The notes: a model not told the origin generated them from the sequence alone. A stretch of 64,000 bases of DNA from Bryobacteraceae bacterium (GCA_025055455.1 JANWXD010000011.1:1-64000); one strand, 5' to 3'; positions 33,901 through 43,534 are shown, counted from the stretch's first letter. Made by a program: numbers and translations.

Positions 33901-34944
33901 GCGGAAACCGGCGGCGGCAAACTCCTCCTCAGCGGCTTTGTCGGTTTGGGTGCGGAGTGGAGCTATCAGCTTCGGGCGAAAGCCGCCGGCGTGCGGGTGC
34001 GCTATCCGGAGGGGATGAGCACCGCCCTGGACGCCGCCCTGAACTGGAACGGAACGGTCAAAGGCAGCACTGTAGCGGGTACGGTGACCGTGCTCCGCTC
34101 GGCGTTGAACCCGCGCGTGGATTTTGCGGATTTGCTGGCCGGCGCTGCCCGCCCCGCGACGACGCCCGCTTCCCAAAACGAGCTGCTGCGCAATATGCAG
34201 TTCGACGTCCGCATCACCACCGCGCCGGGGGCGACCTTCGAGACCGCCTTGACGCGGGACATTCAGGCCGAAGCGGACCTACGGCTCCGCGGCACGCCGT
34301 ACCGGCCGGTCCTGCTCGGCCGCCTGGCCGTCACGCAGGGGGAGATCAGTTTCCTCGGCAACCGCTATTCCATCAACCGCGGCGAGATCTCTTTCGTGAA
34401 CCCTGTGCGGCTGGAGCCGATCGTCAACGTGGACCTCGAGACGCGGATCCGCGGAGTGGACGTGACGCTGACCTTATCCGGCGCCCCGACGCGGCTCAGC
34501 GTTACCTACCGCTCGGACCCGCCGTTGCAAACCAACGAAATCATCGCGCTGCTGGCCGTGGGCCGCGCCCCCAGTTCCGATCCCACCCTGGCGGCGCGGC
34601 AGGCCGAGCTGGACCAGACTTGGGCCCAAGTCGGCGCCAGCACGCTCGTGGGCCAGGCGCTGCAATCCCAGGTGGCGGGCCGGTTGCAGCGCTTCTTCGG
34701 TGTCAGCCGGATCAAGATCGACCCGAAGCTCACCGGTGTGGAAAACAACCCTCAAGCCCAGCTCACCCTGGAGCAGCAGATCTCCAAGGACATCACCTTC
34801 ACCTACATCACGAATCTGGCCAAGAGCCAGCAGCAGGCGGTTCGTGTGGAATGGAACGTGACCCGGGAATGGTCCATCCAGGCGGTACGCGACGAAAATG
34901 GCCTTTTTGGAGTGGACATCCTTTATCGCAAACAATTCAAGTGA
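30937..34944 (+). CDS. tamB: Translocation and assembly module protein TamB
   Basis: A 1335-residue protein with one N-terminal membrane anchor (LAGSLTALLAALLLGALFVV), a very long region of repeating beta strands (AsmA/TamB-like groove), and a C-terminal DUF490 domain (about 960-1335; RGTPYRPVLLGRLAVTQGEI, YRSDPPLQTNEIIALLAVGR). TamB spans the periplasm and works with TamA-type barrels in outer-membrane protein insertion or lipid transport. ATG 30937 overlaps the surA-like stop (ATGA). It is followed after 7 bp by pcm. Confidence 0.9.
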   Translation: MRRLLAPALRLAGSLTALLAALLLGALFVVRTEWFADRIRERLVREAENATGGRVQLGGFSFDWRRLRAEAHSLVLRGTESPAEPPLFRARSVRVSLRLVSALRRHVDVRSLELEAPQVYLAVYGDGRTNVPKPPAAGRTANPVEPFLKLAAGEFRIRNGVFQLNQRRFPLDLRAEGLDVRWWYRRAGPRYEGELSSRRLVLAVPAIFREGFQAAVRLSLFGDRVEIASARMTAGDAELRIRGRVEKFSRPRARFDFEGALEMSQFHPARLDPLEPRGRLRLASGGVEWSQQTGFVLQTWVQASGMALRAAGVRLGDLRAAGRVRIERDHLEIAPFQVGALGGTYVGRVEMSGWRRFRTAGEWREISLAELTRLRNVSGPALSGRISGVMEAAGELVHGKLRQTRAMARLSVTAEAGPLPVQGSVEAIYDQRARQIETHRAWLATPASRLEFNGVLGRSLRVALETTDLSEMAQLASWISGTAQPAVPFRFGQGGKALFDGSVSGDWASPVFSGRLTGQKIRWREAQFERIAAEITARSDELAVRNFFAQHGPARHRGRLRIGLSAWRFTEMAPIQGELSFSSERLEEWVPEAETRLRLTGVASGKVTLDGTLAQPEAGAQIEAQRLVIAGRRFDRARAELRYASRTVELLGAELASAEVQAHLRGVWTFCRDEWRNGRVRFQASLRDRSFGRWSALMGLPSNLDARSEADLAGEIQLSALAPRWESLNGTLRLADVQLSGRPAGSLAVRIHTTGGAMEIRAQGNLFGAGWSGQAEWALAAPHATHGQLRFDKFPLETLAFLRSPRPPAANAAPEAPFVGQATGVLKFEGSGLDRRKWKGRLELASLEVAPAKITPTSEKIRFRNDGPMALVWDGDTVRVQRARLTGPGTLMELSGAVLLGENKEAYRLRLNGETNLAILETFHPDLTASGSSTIDITVRGPLVDPEVFGRLEFRNASFYLRGVPNGLDKASGTLSFSGDRVTVENVAAETGGGKLLLSGFVGLGAEWSYQLRAKAAGVRVRYPEGMSTALDAALNWNGTVKGSTVAGTVTVLRSALNPRVDFADLLAGAARPATTPASQNELLRNMQFDVRITTAPGATFETALTRDIQAEADLRLRGTPYRPVLLGRLAVTQGEISFLGNRYSINRGEISFVNPVRLEPIVNVDLETRIRGVDVTLTLSGAPTRLSVTYRSDPPLQTNEIIALLAVGRAPSSDPTLAARQAELDQTWAQVGASTLVGQALQSQVAGRLQRFFGVSRIKIDPKLTGVENNPQAQLTLEQQISKDITFTYITNLAKSQQQAVRVEWNVTREWSIQAVRDENGLFGVDILYRKQFK

Positions 34945-34951
34945 GCGCGGC

Positions 34952-35608
34952 GTGGAGCCGGACTACGCCGCCCAGCGCAAGGAAATGGTCGACCGCCAGC
35001 TCAAGGCGCGCGGGATTCGGGATCCGCGCGTGCTGGCCGCCATGCTCGAGATCCCTCGTGAGGAGTTCCTGCCGCCCCATCTGCGGCACATGGCCTACAT
35101 CGACGACCCGGTCCCCATCGGTTTCGGACAGACGATTTCTCAGCCGTACATTACGGCCTTGATGGTGGAGTGTTTGGAGCTCACGGGCGAGGAGATCGTA
35201 TTGGATGTGGGCGCGGGTTCGGGCTATCATGCAGCCGTTCTCGGGGCTATCGCCCGCTGGGTCTATTCCATCGAGATCATTCCGGAGCTGGCCGAGCAGG
35301 CGCGGAAGAACCTCGCGCGCGTCGGCCGGGAGGCGAACATTACGGTGATCTGCGGGGACGGCTCGGCAGGCTATCCGGAGCGGGCGCCCTATGACGCCAT
35401 CTCTGTGGCCGCCGCCGCCCCAGAGGTTCCGCCCAAGCTACTGGACCAGCTCAACGACCCCGGGCGGCTTGTCATCCCCGTCGGGTCTCTGTGGGATCAG
35501 GAACTCCGCTTGGTGACCAAGCGGGAGGGAAAGATCGAGTCCCGTCTCGTCACCTATTGCCGCTTTGTTCCGCTGCGCGGAGGTAACGGCTGGGCTTTTC
35601 CGGACTGA
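34952..35608 (+). CDS. pcm: Protein-L-isoaspartate O-methyltransferase
   Basis: A 218-residue class I methyltransferase. The PIMT signature GFGQTISQPYITALM is followed by the SAM loop VLDVGAGSGYHAAVLG and the acidic IEIIPELAEQAR motif. The enzyme methylates isoaspartyl residues in damaged proteins and so starts their repair. The start is taken as GTG 34952, which gives the usual N-terminus (YAAQRKEMVDRQLKARGI); no better codon is near. It is the last gene of the BamA-SurA-TamB unit. Confidence 0.9.
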   Translation: MEPDYAAQRKEMVDRQLKARGIRDPRVLAAMLEIPREEFLPPHLRHMAYIDDPVPIGFGQTISQPYITALMVECLELTGEEIVLDVGAGSGYHAAVLGAIARWVYSIEIIPELAEQARKNLARVGREANITVICGDGSAGYPERAPYDAISVAAAAPEVPPKLLDQLNDPGRLVIPVGSLWDQELRLVTKREGKIESRLVTYCRFVPLRGGNGWAFPD

Positions 35609-35628
35609 GCCCTCACCCGGCACGATGG

Positions 35629-35648
35629 CGCGGGGCCCGTCCCCCGCG
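35629..35648. terminator. GC-rich hairpin between convergent pcm and cimA
   Basis: Inverted repeat CGCGGGG (35629-35635) and CCCCGCG (35642-35648), 7 bp stem and 6-nt loop, located just where the two convergent operons end. No U-tract follows on either strand, so it would be an atypical terminator. Confidence 0.35.
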
Positions 35649-35662
35649 GGCGCCCGCCGCTC

Positions 35663-37273
35663 CTACACGCCCCAGCAGTAGTCCTCCACGGCTTTCTCGA
35701 TGGTTTCGTCGACCTCCATCAGCCGCATGAGCTCCAGCCGGAGCGCGTCCACCATCGCCCGCCAGCTAGCTTCGATGACGTTGTCCGAAACGCCCACCGT
35801 GGCCCAACTGCGCCGGTGATCGGACCACTCGATGAGCACCCGCACGCGCGCCGCCGTGCCCTTCTTCGGCTCGAGGACCCGGACCTTGTAGTCCGTGAGC
35901 CGCACGTCGGCGAGGCTGGGGTACAGGCTGGACAGACACTGCCGCAAGCACAAGTCCAGGGCATGCACCGGGCCGTGGCCCGAGGCGGTGGCCGAATGGA
36001 TGCCGTCCTGCGTCTTGACGGTGACCGAAGCGGTGGTGCGAGAGTGCTTGCCCGCCAGCATCTTGGTGGTGACTTCGACGTTGATGACGTCGAAGAAGTG
36101 CAGCCCGGGATGCAGCGCCTCCCGGACGAGCAGCTCGAACGTGCCCTCCGCCGCCTCCAGCTCATAGCCGAGAAACTCCAGATGCTTGATCCGCTCGAGC
36201 AACTCTTTGCGGGCGCGCTCATCCAAGCGGTCCGCGATGCCGTGCTGCTTGAGTTTGTAGAGGATATTGCTGCGGCCGGATAGGTCGCTGAGCAGCACGC
36301 GCTGGCGGTTGCCCACGGCCTCGGGGGGCACATGTTCGTAGGTGGCCGGGTCTTTCAACACCGCGCTGACGTGCACGCCGCCCTTGTGAGCGAAGGCGCT
36401 CCGGCCCACGTAAGGCTGGTCGTTGCGCAGCGGAAGGTTCGCGAGCTCGGCGACGAAGCGCGCGACTGAGGTGAGGTTCGCCAGACGCTCGCGTCCGATC
36501 GTGGTGTGGCCCATCTTCAGCTCGAGGTTGGCGATGATGGAGCACAGGTTCGCGTTGCCGCACCGTTCGCCGTAGCCGTTGATGGTGCCCTGCACGTGCG
36601 TCGCGCCCAACTCCACCGCCGTCAGCGTGTTGGCCACCGCCAGGTCGGAATCGTTGTGCGTGTGGATGCCGAGCGGGCCGTCGAAGCGCTTCCGCACCTC
36701 GGCGAAAATCTCCCCCAGACGCCCCGGCAGCGTGCCTCCGTTGGTGTCGCACAGACAGAGCACGTCCGCTCCGGCTTCCTTGGCCGCCTCCAGGGTGCGC
36801 AGCGCGAAGGAGGGGTTCGACTTGTAGCCGTCGAAGAAATGCTCGGCGTCGTAGATGACCTCGCGCCCGTGCTCCTTCAGGTACCGCACCGTTTCCGAAA
36901 TCATGCGCAGATTCTCTTCTTCGGTCACACCGAGCGCCCGCTCGGTGTGCAAGTCCCAGCTCTTGCCGAAGATGGAGATGGCGGGGGTGCCGGCCTCGAG
37001 CAAGGCGCGCACGTTCGGATCGCGATCCACAGAATTGCGCGCGAAGCGCGTCGAGCCAAAGGCCGTGAGCTTGGCGTGTCGGAGGCGGAGCTCGCGGGCC
37101 CGTGCGAAAAATTCCTTGTCCCGCGGATTGGACCCCGGCCATCCGCCCTCGATGTAGTCAATGCCCAGTTCGTCCAGCTTCTGGGCGATCATGAGCTTAT
37201 CCTCGACGCTGAAGGAGATGGTTTCTCCTTGCGCGCCGTCCCTCAGGGTGGTGTCCAAGATGTAGATGCGCAT
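35663..37273 (-). CDS. cimA: (R)-citramalate synthase, CimA type
   Basis: A 536-residue enzyme of the isopropylmalate/homocitrate synthase family. The TIM barrel carries DTTLRDGAQGET near the N-terminus, the metal-binding HTHND and GYGERCGNA, and a helical linker. A C-terminal LeuA-type allosteric domain follows (about 390-520). Length and RDGAQGET (rather than the RDGEQ of LeuA) match CimA. It condenses pyruvate and acetyl-CoA to citramalate, the threonine-independent route to 2-oxobutyrate and isoleucine. It lies 12 bp after ilvC, so it is the last gene of the ilv operon. Confidence 0.9.
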   Translation of the reverse strand: MRIYILDTTLRDGAQGETISFSVEDKLMIAQKLDELGIDYIEGGWPGSNPRDKEFFARARELRLRHAKLTAFGSTRFARNSVDRDPNVRALLEAGTPAISIFGKSWDLHTERALGVTEEENLRMISETVRYLKEHGREVIYDAEHFFDGYKSNPSFALRTLEAAKEAGADVLCLCDTNGGTLPGRLGEIFAEVRKRFDGPLGIHTHNDSDLAVANTLTAVELGATHVQGTINGYGERCGNANLCSIIANLELKMGHTTIGRERLANLTSVARFVAELANLPLRNDQPYVGRSAFAHKGGVHVSAVLKDPATYEHVPPEAVGNRQRVLLSDLSGRSNILYKLKQHGIADRLDERARKELLERIKHLEFLGYELEAAEGTFELLVREALHPGLHFFDVINVEVTTKMLAGKHSRTTASVTVKTQDGIHSATASGHGPVHALDLCLRQCLSSLYPSLADVRLTDYKVRVLEPKKGTAARVRVLIEWSDHRRSWATVGVSDNVIEASWRAMVDALRLELMRLMEVDETIEKAVEDYCWGV

Positions 37274-37285
37274 CGTAGTGTTCGG

Positions 37286-38323
<1,038 letters not shown>

Positions 38324-38884
38324 TTCTCGCTCCTGGGGTTTGATCGGCGCCTGTTTCCCCGGGCGCCGGCACCGGCGGGGACAGGCGCGGCCGACGGGGC
38401 CGCAACGACAAGGCCACCACGCCGGAGCGCGCGATGTCGAACTCTCCGTAGCTGCGCATGATGCCGATGAATTCGTCCAGTTTCTCGGGGTCTCCGGTGG
38501 CCTCCAAAGCGAATCCCTCGACCGAGGAGTCAATCACCCGAGCGCCGAAGATCTCTGCCTCCTTCAGCACGGCCGTGCGCTTCTCCAAAGGGGCCCGGAC
38601 GCGCAGGAGCACCATCTCGCGCGTGACCGCGCGGTGGTCGTCGGTGACGTCCGTCGCCTGGAGCACGTTGATCAGCTTGTTCATCTGCTTGATCACGAGC
38701 GCCCGCAAGTTCGGATCCACGTCCACGACGATGGTCATGCGCGACAGCGTGGGATCGAGCGTCCGTGCCACGGTTAGGCTCTCGATATTGTAGCCGCGGG
38801 CGGTGAGCACGCCGGTGATCCGCATGAGGGCGCCGGGTTTGTTCTCGACCAGCAGCGAAATCACTTGCAGCATGGCTCGCTCCC

Positions 38885-40615
38885 TTATTTCGGCACCGGC
38901 ACGGGCTGGGGCGGGCCCAGCACCATTTCGTTGATGGCGCCTCCGGCGGGCACCATCGGGTAGACGTTCTCGTAGGGTGAAACCCGGATGTTGAGCAGGT
39001 AGGGCCCCGGTTCCTCGACCGCCTCCTCCAGCGCGCGCGCCAGCTCACCGGGCCGTTCTACGGTGCGCCCCTTGAAGCCGTACGCCGCCGCCAGCTTCTC
39101 GGCATCGGGGAAGCAGTCCAGCTCCACCGCACAGAGCCGGTTGTTGTAAAACAGCTCCTGCCACTGGCGCACCATACCCAGATAGCCATTGTTCACCACG
39201 ACGATCTTGATCGGCAGGCCGTAGCTGGCGATCGTGGACAGCTCCGGCACCGACATCTGAAAGCCGCCGTCGCCGAGCACGGCGAAAACCAGCTTGTCGG
39301 GGCGCGCCAACTGGGCGCCGATGGCGGCCGGAAGGCCGAACCCCATGGCACCTAAACCGCCCGAGCAGATCCAGTGCCGCGGTTCGCTGAAGCGGATGAA
39401 TTGCGCCGCCCACATCTGATGCTGCCCCACATCCGCGGTGACGATCGCCTTGCCGCCGGAAAGCCGGTCAATTTCCACCATGACGTGCTGGGGCTTGATT
39501 TCGCTGTCCGAGAACGCCGGGACTAGGGGATGCTCCTGCTGCCAGGCGCGGATCTGCCGCCACCAGGCGCGCCGCGCCGCCGCCTTGCGTTCTCCCAACT
39601 CCGGCTCGAGCTCCCGCAGCAAAGGATTCAACTTTTGCAGAACGCGCTTCACGTCGCCCACGATGGGCAGGTCGGCGGCCCGGTTCTTCCCGATCTCGGA
39701 GGGGTCGATGTCCACGTGGATCACCTTGGCGTGAGGGGCAAACGAGGACAGGCGCCCCGTGACGCGGTCATCGAAGCGGACGCCAAGAGCGATCAACAGA
39801 TCGGTCGAGTACATGCCCATGTTGGCCGCATAGCTGCCATGCATGCCGGGCATGCTGATGAAATTAGGATGGTCGCCGGGCAGCGCGCCCAAACCCATGA
39901 GCGTGCACACGGCCGGAGCGTCGATGATCTCCACCAGTTCCCGCAACTCGGCCGCAGCCCCCGCGGCCACAATCCCGCCGCCGGCGTACACCATGGGCCG
40001 CTCGGCCTCCCAAATCATTTGCGCCGCGCGGCGAATCTGCCCCGCATGGCCCTCGGTGTAGACTTTGTAGCCGGGCAGGTGGATCGAAGACACCGGATGG
40101 TAGTGGCCTTGGCCCTGAAAAACATCCTTTGGGATATCCACCAGCACCGGGCCTGGCCGGCCCGTCGAAGCCAGATAGAAGGCTTCGTGGATGATCTGAG
40201 GCAGCTCCTTCAAGTTCTTCACCAGGTAGTTGTGTTTGGTGCAAGAGCGGGTGATTCCGAAGGTATCGGCTTCCTGGAAGGCATCGCTGCCGATCAGCTT
40301 CGTCGACACCTGCCCCGTAATCGCCACGATCGGAATGGAGTCCATCAACGCGTCCACTAGTCCCGTGACTAGATTGGTGGCCCCGGGGCCGGAGGTAGCG
40401 CAGCAAACCCCGACTTTCCCCGTGGCCCGGGCGTAGCCCTCGGCAGCAAACGCCGCATTCTGCTCATGCCGTACGAGCACGTGCCGAATCGGGTGGTCGT
40501 ACATCGCATCGTAAAAAGGCAGCGTGACGCCGCCTGGATAGCCAAACAGGCATTCCACCCCCTCGCGCACCAAACACTCGAGCAACATTCGAGCGCCATT
40601 CATCAACACCGCCAT
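38885..40615 (-). CDS. ilvB: Acetolactate synthase large (catalytic) subunit
   Basis: A 576-residue thiamine diphosphate enzyme with the three standard domains: N-terminal PYR domain with the catalytic Glu in VRHEQNAAFAAEGYARATG, a central FAD-binding domain, and the C-terminal PP domain with GDGGFQMSVPELST and VVNNGYLGMVRQWQ. It condenses pyruvate with pyruvate or 2-oxobutyrate, the first step of branched-chain amino acid synthesis. A strong GGAGGTGAGG precedes the ATG at 40615. It is the first structural gene after the attenuator. Confidence 0.95.
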   Translation of the reverse strand: MAVLMNGARMLLECLVREGVECLFGYPGGVTLPFYDAMYDHPIRHVLVRHEQNAAFAAEGYARATGKVGVCCATSGPGATNLVTGLVDALMDSIPIVAITGQVSTKLIGSDAFQEADTFGITRSCTKHNYLVKNLKELPQIIHEAFYLASTGRPGPVLVDIPKDVFQGQGHYHPVSSIHLPGYKVYTEGHAGQIRRAAQMIWEAERPMVYAGGGIVAAGAAAELRELVEIIDAPAVCTLMGLGALPGDHPNFISMPGMHGSYAANMGMYSTDLLIALGVRFDDRVTGRLSSFAPHAKVIHVDIDPSEIGKNRAADLPIVGDVKRVLQKLNPLLRELEPELGERKAAARRAWWRQIRAWQQEHPLVPAFSDSEIKPQHVMVEIDRLSGGKAIVTADVGQHQMWAAQFIRFSEPRHWICSGGLGAMGFGLPAAIGAQLARPDKLVFAVLGDGGFQMSVPELSTIASYGLPIKIVVVNNGYLGMVRQWQELFYNNRLCAVELDCFPDAEKLAAAYGFKGRTVERPGELARALEEAVEEPGPYLLNIRVSPYENVYPMVPAGGAINEMVLGPPQPVPVPK

Positions 40616-40691
40616 ACCGACACCTCACCTCCGGGTCTTCCAACGACGCCCGGCCAAGCCTCGCTGGGCCGCGCGCACGCATTTGCATACG

Positions 40692-40729
40692 AAAAAAGGC
40701 CACCGTCGGATCCGACCCCGCCGATGGCC
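40692..40729 (-). terminator. Rho-independent attenuator terminator upstream of ilvB
   Basis: On the minus-strand transcript GGCCAUCGGC pairs with GACGGUGGCC (eight consecutive pairs from the base, then one mismatch and more G-C pairs) and is followed at once by six U residues. It lies about 75 bp before the ilvB start and after the leader peptide, so it ends transcription before the structural genes. Its 5' arm also takes part in the alternative hairpin. Confidence 0.85.
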
Positions 40730-40776
40730 TCCCGAATTCCCGAACCATCGAGCGGGGTCAGACTACGGTGACCCCG
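40714..40776 (-). promoter_or_regulatory. Attenuator: pause hairpin and antiterminator of the ilv operon
   Basis: Read on the minus strand. Region 1 CGGGGTCA (40769-40776) pairs with region 2 TGACCCCG (40753-40760), an 8-bp pause hairpin that covers the leader stop codon. Region 2 extended, GACCCCGCTCGATGG (40745-40759), can instead pair with region 3, CCATCGGCGGGGTC (40714-40727): 14 pairs with one bulged base. Region 3 is also the 5' arm of the terminator, so 2:3 and 3:4 pairing exclude each other. This is the classic layout of amino-acid-operon attenuators. Confidence 0.85.
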
Positions 40777-40853
40777 ACAAGAATGATAATGAGTACGATT
40801 ACGGAAACAGGCCAGCCACCCCACAGAACCGCCAACCCAGCATGAAGTGTCAT
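40758..40853 (-). CDS. ilvL: ilv leader peptide (31 aa, branched-chain-rich)
   Basis: An ATG at 40853 opens a 31-codon frame that ends with TGA at 40758. Residues 18-26 are nine consecutive branched-chain residues (VIVLIIILV), followed by GVTVV; 17 of 31 residues are Val, Ile or Leu. The peptide sits 33-35 nt after the predicted transcription start, and its last codons form region 1 of the attenuator. A ribosome stalled on these codons when charged Val-, Ile- or Leu-tRNA is short would mask region 1, let 2:3 form and prevent termination. The ribosome binding site is weak. The alternative reading, a small membrane peptide, does not explain the hairpins. Confidence 0.85.
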   Translation of the reverse strand: MTLHAGLAVLWGGWPVSVIVLIIILVGVTVV

Positions 40854-40892
40854 TGCGCTGTGACTACTCGTGGCCGGCACGTTCAGAACGCT

Positions 40893-40921
40893 ATTGTATG
40901 TCAAAAGAACCAGAAATGCAA
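40893..40921 (-). promoter_or_regulatory. Sigma70-type promoter of the ilv operon
   Basis: Minus strand: TTGCAT (-35, 40916-40921), 17-bp spacer, TACAAT (-10, 40893-40898). The expected start of transcription is near 40886, which leaves about 33 nt before the leader-peptide ATG. Confidence 0.7.
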
Positions 40922-40975
40922 TAAGCGACATGCATAAGAAATTCTAATTGACACATTTGAGACGCCCCACTCGAG

Positions 40976-43525
40976 CTACGGCGAGCGGATCGGGATCAAG
41001 AACGGTGGGCTGAGGCGGTCCTCGATGCGAACGGTGACGGGGACCGAGTCACCTGGCTTGATGTCCCCGCTCAAAACGATCTCGACGAAGTGCACGGAGG
41101 GATCCGTGGTGGCGAGTCGCACACTCGTGGGCCGATGTGGCACCCCGGCGACGCTGACCGTGACAGCGTCAGGGGAAACCGTGGAGCCCGGTGCGGCAAG
41201 CGTGAATACCGCCAAGATGATGGCCTGACCGGGCACCGCCGGCTCCGCCGTGGTTACCGGAACGCCGTCTGGCTTCGTCACGGCGACGATCACTGGCGGT
41301 GGCAAATCGATCGGCACGACAAAGGGCGGTAGCAGAATCCCACCGATCCGAAGCCTGGCGACCGTCGGTCCCACCGGCAATCCTCCCGGAACCTCGAACA
41401 AGATTCCCTCCTCGGATACGCGGAGTACTCGAGCCGCCTGTTCGTTCAAACTCAAGCTGAGATCCTCGGGTCGCAGGTTCGCCGGAAAACCCGAGACCCG
41501 CAGAAGCGCCTGGCCCCCCGAGTAAATGCTGGGGAGCCCCGTCGCAGGGTTAGCCGGCGAGGGATCCGGTACAGGCACGCCCACCCGAGCCGGTTCGATC
41601 TGAAACCCGTTCACCTGGCGAGCGATTTCGAATCCGGTCACCGCGGTCGGCGAAACGGATCCGGGACGGGCCGAAGGAGAAATCCACACATTGGCCCAAA
41701 GCCGATTGGGGCTCAGCACCCAAGTCCTCCGAGCGACGACATCCGTACTGCCGAACCCCAACAACGTCTGGCCTTGAGAAAAGTTGGTGTTCTCCCCCTG
41801 GATTTCGACCATGGCTACGGAGCCACTTGGCAGGGAAGCAGGCGTAATGGATATGCTCGGTGGATCCGCCGGAGCGTAGGTGTACACAGGCGGGCTCGGA
41901 GCGTCCAGAAAAAGCGACGTCTGGCCGTCCGGATTCAGCGCGGTCACAATGGCCCGATGTCCCGGGGCGCCCTGGGGCGGTTGAACGAGAATGGTCCCTG
42001 CGTCTTTGTCGAAGGCGAGAATCGTGGCCGGCAGCCCGTCGAAAAGGATGCGAGTCTGCTCGGTGAAGCCGGAGCCGGCAAGCGACACGGCGGTGCGTCC
42101 CCGGTCAAGCACCAGCGGCGATACGGTTCGGATGGAAGGAGGCGGAGACGCCACTACATTCAATCCGGCGGGCAGCACGTAGAGCTCACTGTCTCGCGTG
42201 AAGATCAAGTGCCGCGGGCCAATACCCGAAAACGGAGTGAACTGAAAACTCACTTGAAGGAAGTCCGGAGCTGGTGGGTAGGGGCGAATGCCGTCCGGCA
42301 GCACGAACGCCGAGCCTCCCATCACCGAAGCCTGTAAGCCCGGAGCCACGCTGCCGCGAACTGTCAGTCCCTGGCCCGACGCCACCAGGAAGTTCCGCGG
42401 GCCGTTCAAGTTAAGGAAAGCGGGCTTGACCGCCACGTTGCCCGGAAAACTATAAGTGCTCACTCCATACAGCGTCAGGGGTCCGCGGGGAACCACCTGG
42501 AAGTCCAAACCCTCCCGCGTGCCTCCGGCCGTAACGTCAATGACGGCGGCCCGGAGCAGATCCCCCGTTCCGGGATAAAACTGCGCTTGAAACAGCGGGC
42601 CGGGAGGAAAGCGCCGCCCGTCTAGGCCCGTCGGGAGCACAATATCATCCGGGCCGAGCTCCGGTTGGAGTGCCGGCGGCAAAGGATGCACGTACAGGTA
42701 ATAGCGACCGGGCGGGATTCCGGCGATGTGGTAGTAGCCGTCCGGGTCGGTCAAGGCCGCCACAGAGGCCCCACCGGGGGACAGCGCCATGACCGAGGCC
42801 AGGTGCACGCCGACGCCGTTCATCGTCACGCGGCCGCGGATCGCTCCAAATCGCAAGGCAAATTCCGCGTTCGGGTACAGCGAGGAAATTCCAGCGATGT
42901 CGTCCTCCGCCAGAGGCTTGGCGCGGGTGGTGGCCCGCGTGATGTAGGTGGACATGACGCTGGAGCTCTGCGTGTGCTGCAACCCCAGGGCGTGGCCCAT
43001 CTCATGGACCATGGTGAGGAAGAAGGCATCGCTGTGACTGGGTCGGCTCGACAGGTCCTTCGGAAGCACCACTACAGAACGCAGAATCGGAACGAAGGCC
43101 CCTTCTCCCTCACCGGTCATCTCGGCCCGCACCGTGGGGCCGCCCAGAGCCACGAGCCCTGGGGGCAGTTCATCGAAAACCACTTCGATTCGAGGATGGT
43201 TGTGCGGCGTGCCCGGTTCGGAAAAACCGCCGAACGCTAGGCGCAGCTCGGAAGTCGGAACTTGGCTCCAGGTTTGTGCGGCCAGACGGAGCTGGCTGAG
43301 CAAGGAAGCCAGGCTGTCTCCGGGCGCCATTTGCTCCGGTCCCCGGCTGGACACGAAGAACTGCACGGTTCGGTTGGGCAGGGACCTGAGATCGAACCTT
43401 TCGGGGACCGGAGCAAATGGCCCCGTCGCGCTCCGGTAGTGCAGAAAGTGATAGTGACCGAAAACGGTCCCGGCGAGGACTGCCATGGCCGTAGCGAGAC
43501 GCAGGAGGGTTTTGCCGCCGCCCAT
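40976..43525 (-). CDS. Secreted matrixin-type metalloprotease with IPT/TIG-like domains
   Basis: An 849-residue exported protein: N-terminal signal (LLRLATAMAVLAGTVFG), then a metzincin catalytic domain (about 40-215). The Zn ligands are His174, His178 and His184 in HEMGHALGLQH, with Glu175 as base and the Met-turn at SVMSTY (Met191). A carboxypeptidase-regulatory-like domain (about 225-340) and several Ig-like IPT/TIG domains (for example ITPASLPSGSVAMVEIQGEN) follow. Matrixins cleave extracellular proteins; the tail probably binds a surface or substrate. No pro-peptide cysteine switch is seen. It starts 9 bp after the small secreted gene upstream. Confidence 0.88.
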   Translation of the reverse strand: MGGGKTLLRLATAMAVLAGTVFGHYHFLHYRSATGPFAPVPERFDLRSLPNRTVQFFVSSRGPEQMAPGDSLASLLSQLRLAAQTWSQVPTSELRLAFGGFSEPGTPHNHPRIEVVFDELPPGLVALGGPTVRAEMTGEGEGAFVPILRSVVVLPKDLSSRPSHSDAFFLTMVHEMGHALGLQHTQSSSVMSTYITRATTRAKPLAEDDIAGISSLYPNAEFALRFGAIRGRVTMNGVGVHLASVMALSPGGASVAALTDPDGYYHIAGIPPGRYYLYVHPLPPALQPELGPDDIVLPTGLDGRRFPPGPLFQAQFYPGTGDLLRAAVIDVTAGGTREGLDFQVVPRGPLTLYGVSTYSFPGNVAVKPAFLNLNGPRNFLVASGQGLTVRGSVAPGLQASVMGGSAFVLPDGIRPYPPAPDFLQVSFQFTPFSGIGPRHLIFTRDSELYVLPAGLNVVASPPPSIRTVSPLVLDRGRTAVSLAGSGFTEQTRILFDGLPATILAFDKDAGTILVQPPQGAPGHRAIVTALNPDGQTSLFLDAPSPPVYTYAPADPPSISITPASLPSGSVAMVEIQGENTNFSQGQTLLGFGSTDVVARRTWVLSPNRLWANVWISPSARPGSVSPTAVTGFEIARQVNGFQIEPARVGVPVPDPSPANPATGLPSIYSGGQALLRVSGFPANLRPEDLSLSLNEQAARVLRVSEEGILFEVPGGLPVGPTVARLRIGGILLPPFVVPIDLPPPVIVAVTKPDGVPVTTAEPAVPGQAIILAVFTLAAPGSTVSPDAVTVSVAGVPHRPTSVRLATTDPSVHFVEIVLSGDIKPGDSVPVTVRIEDRLSPPFLIPIRSP

Positions 43526-43534
43526 TCCGCGCTC

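Noticed and set aside
40692-40860. T-box riboswitch upstream of ilvB
   Set aside because: No T-box consensus or specifier-loop structure is apparent, whereas the BCAA-rich leader peptide and exclusive hairpins fit ribosome-mediated attenuation.
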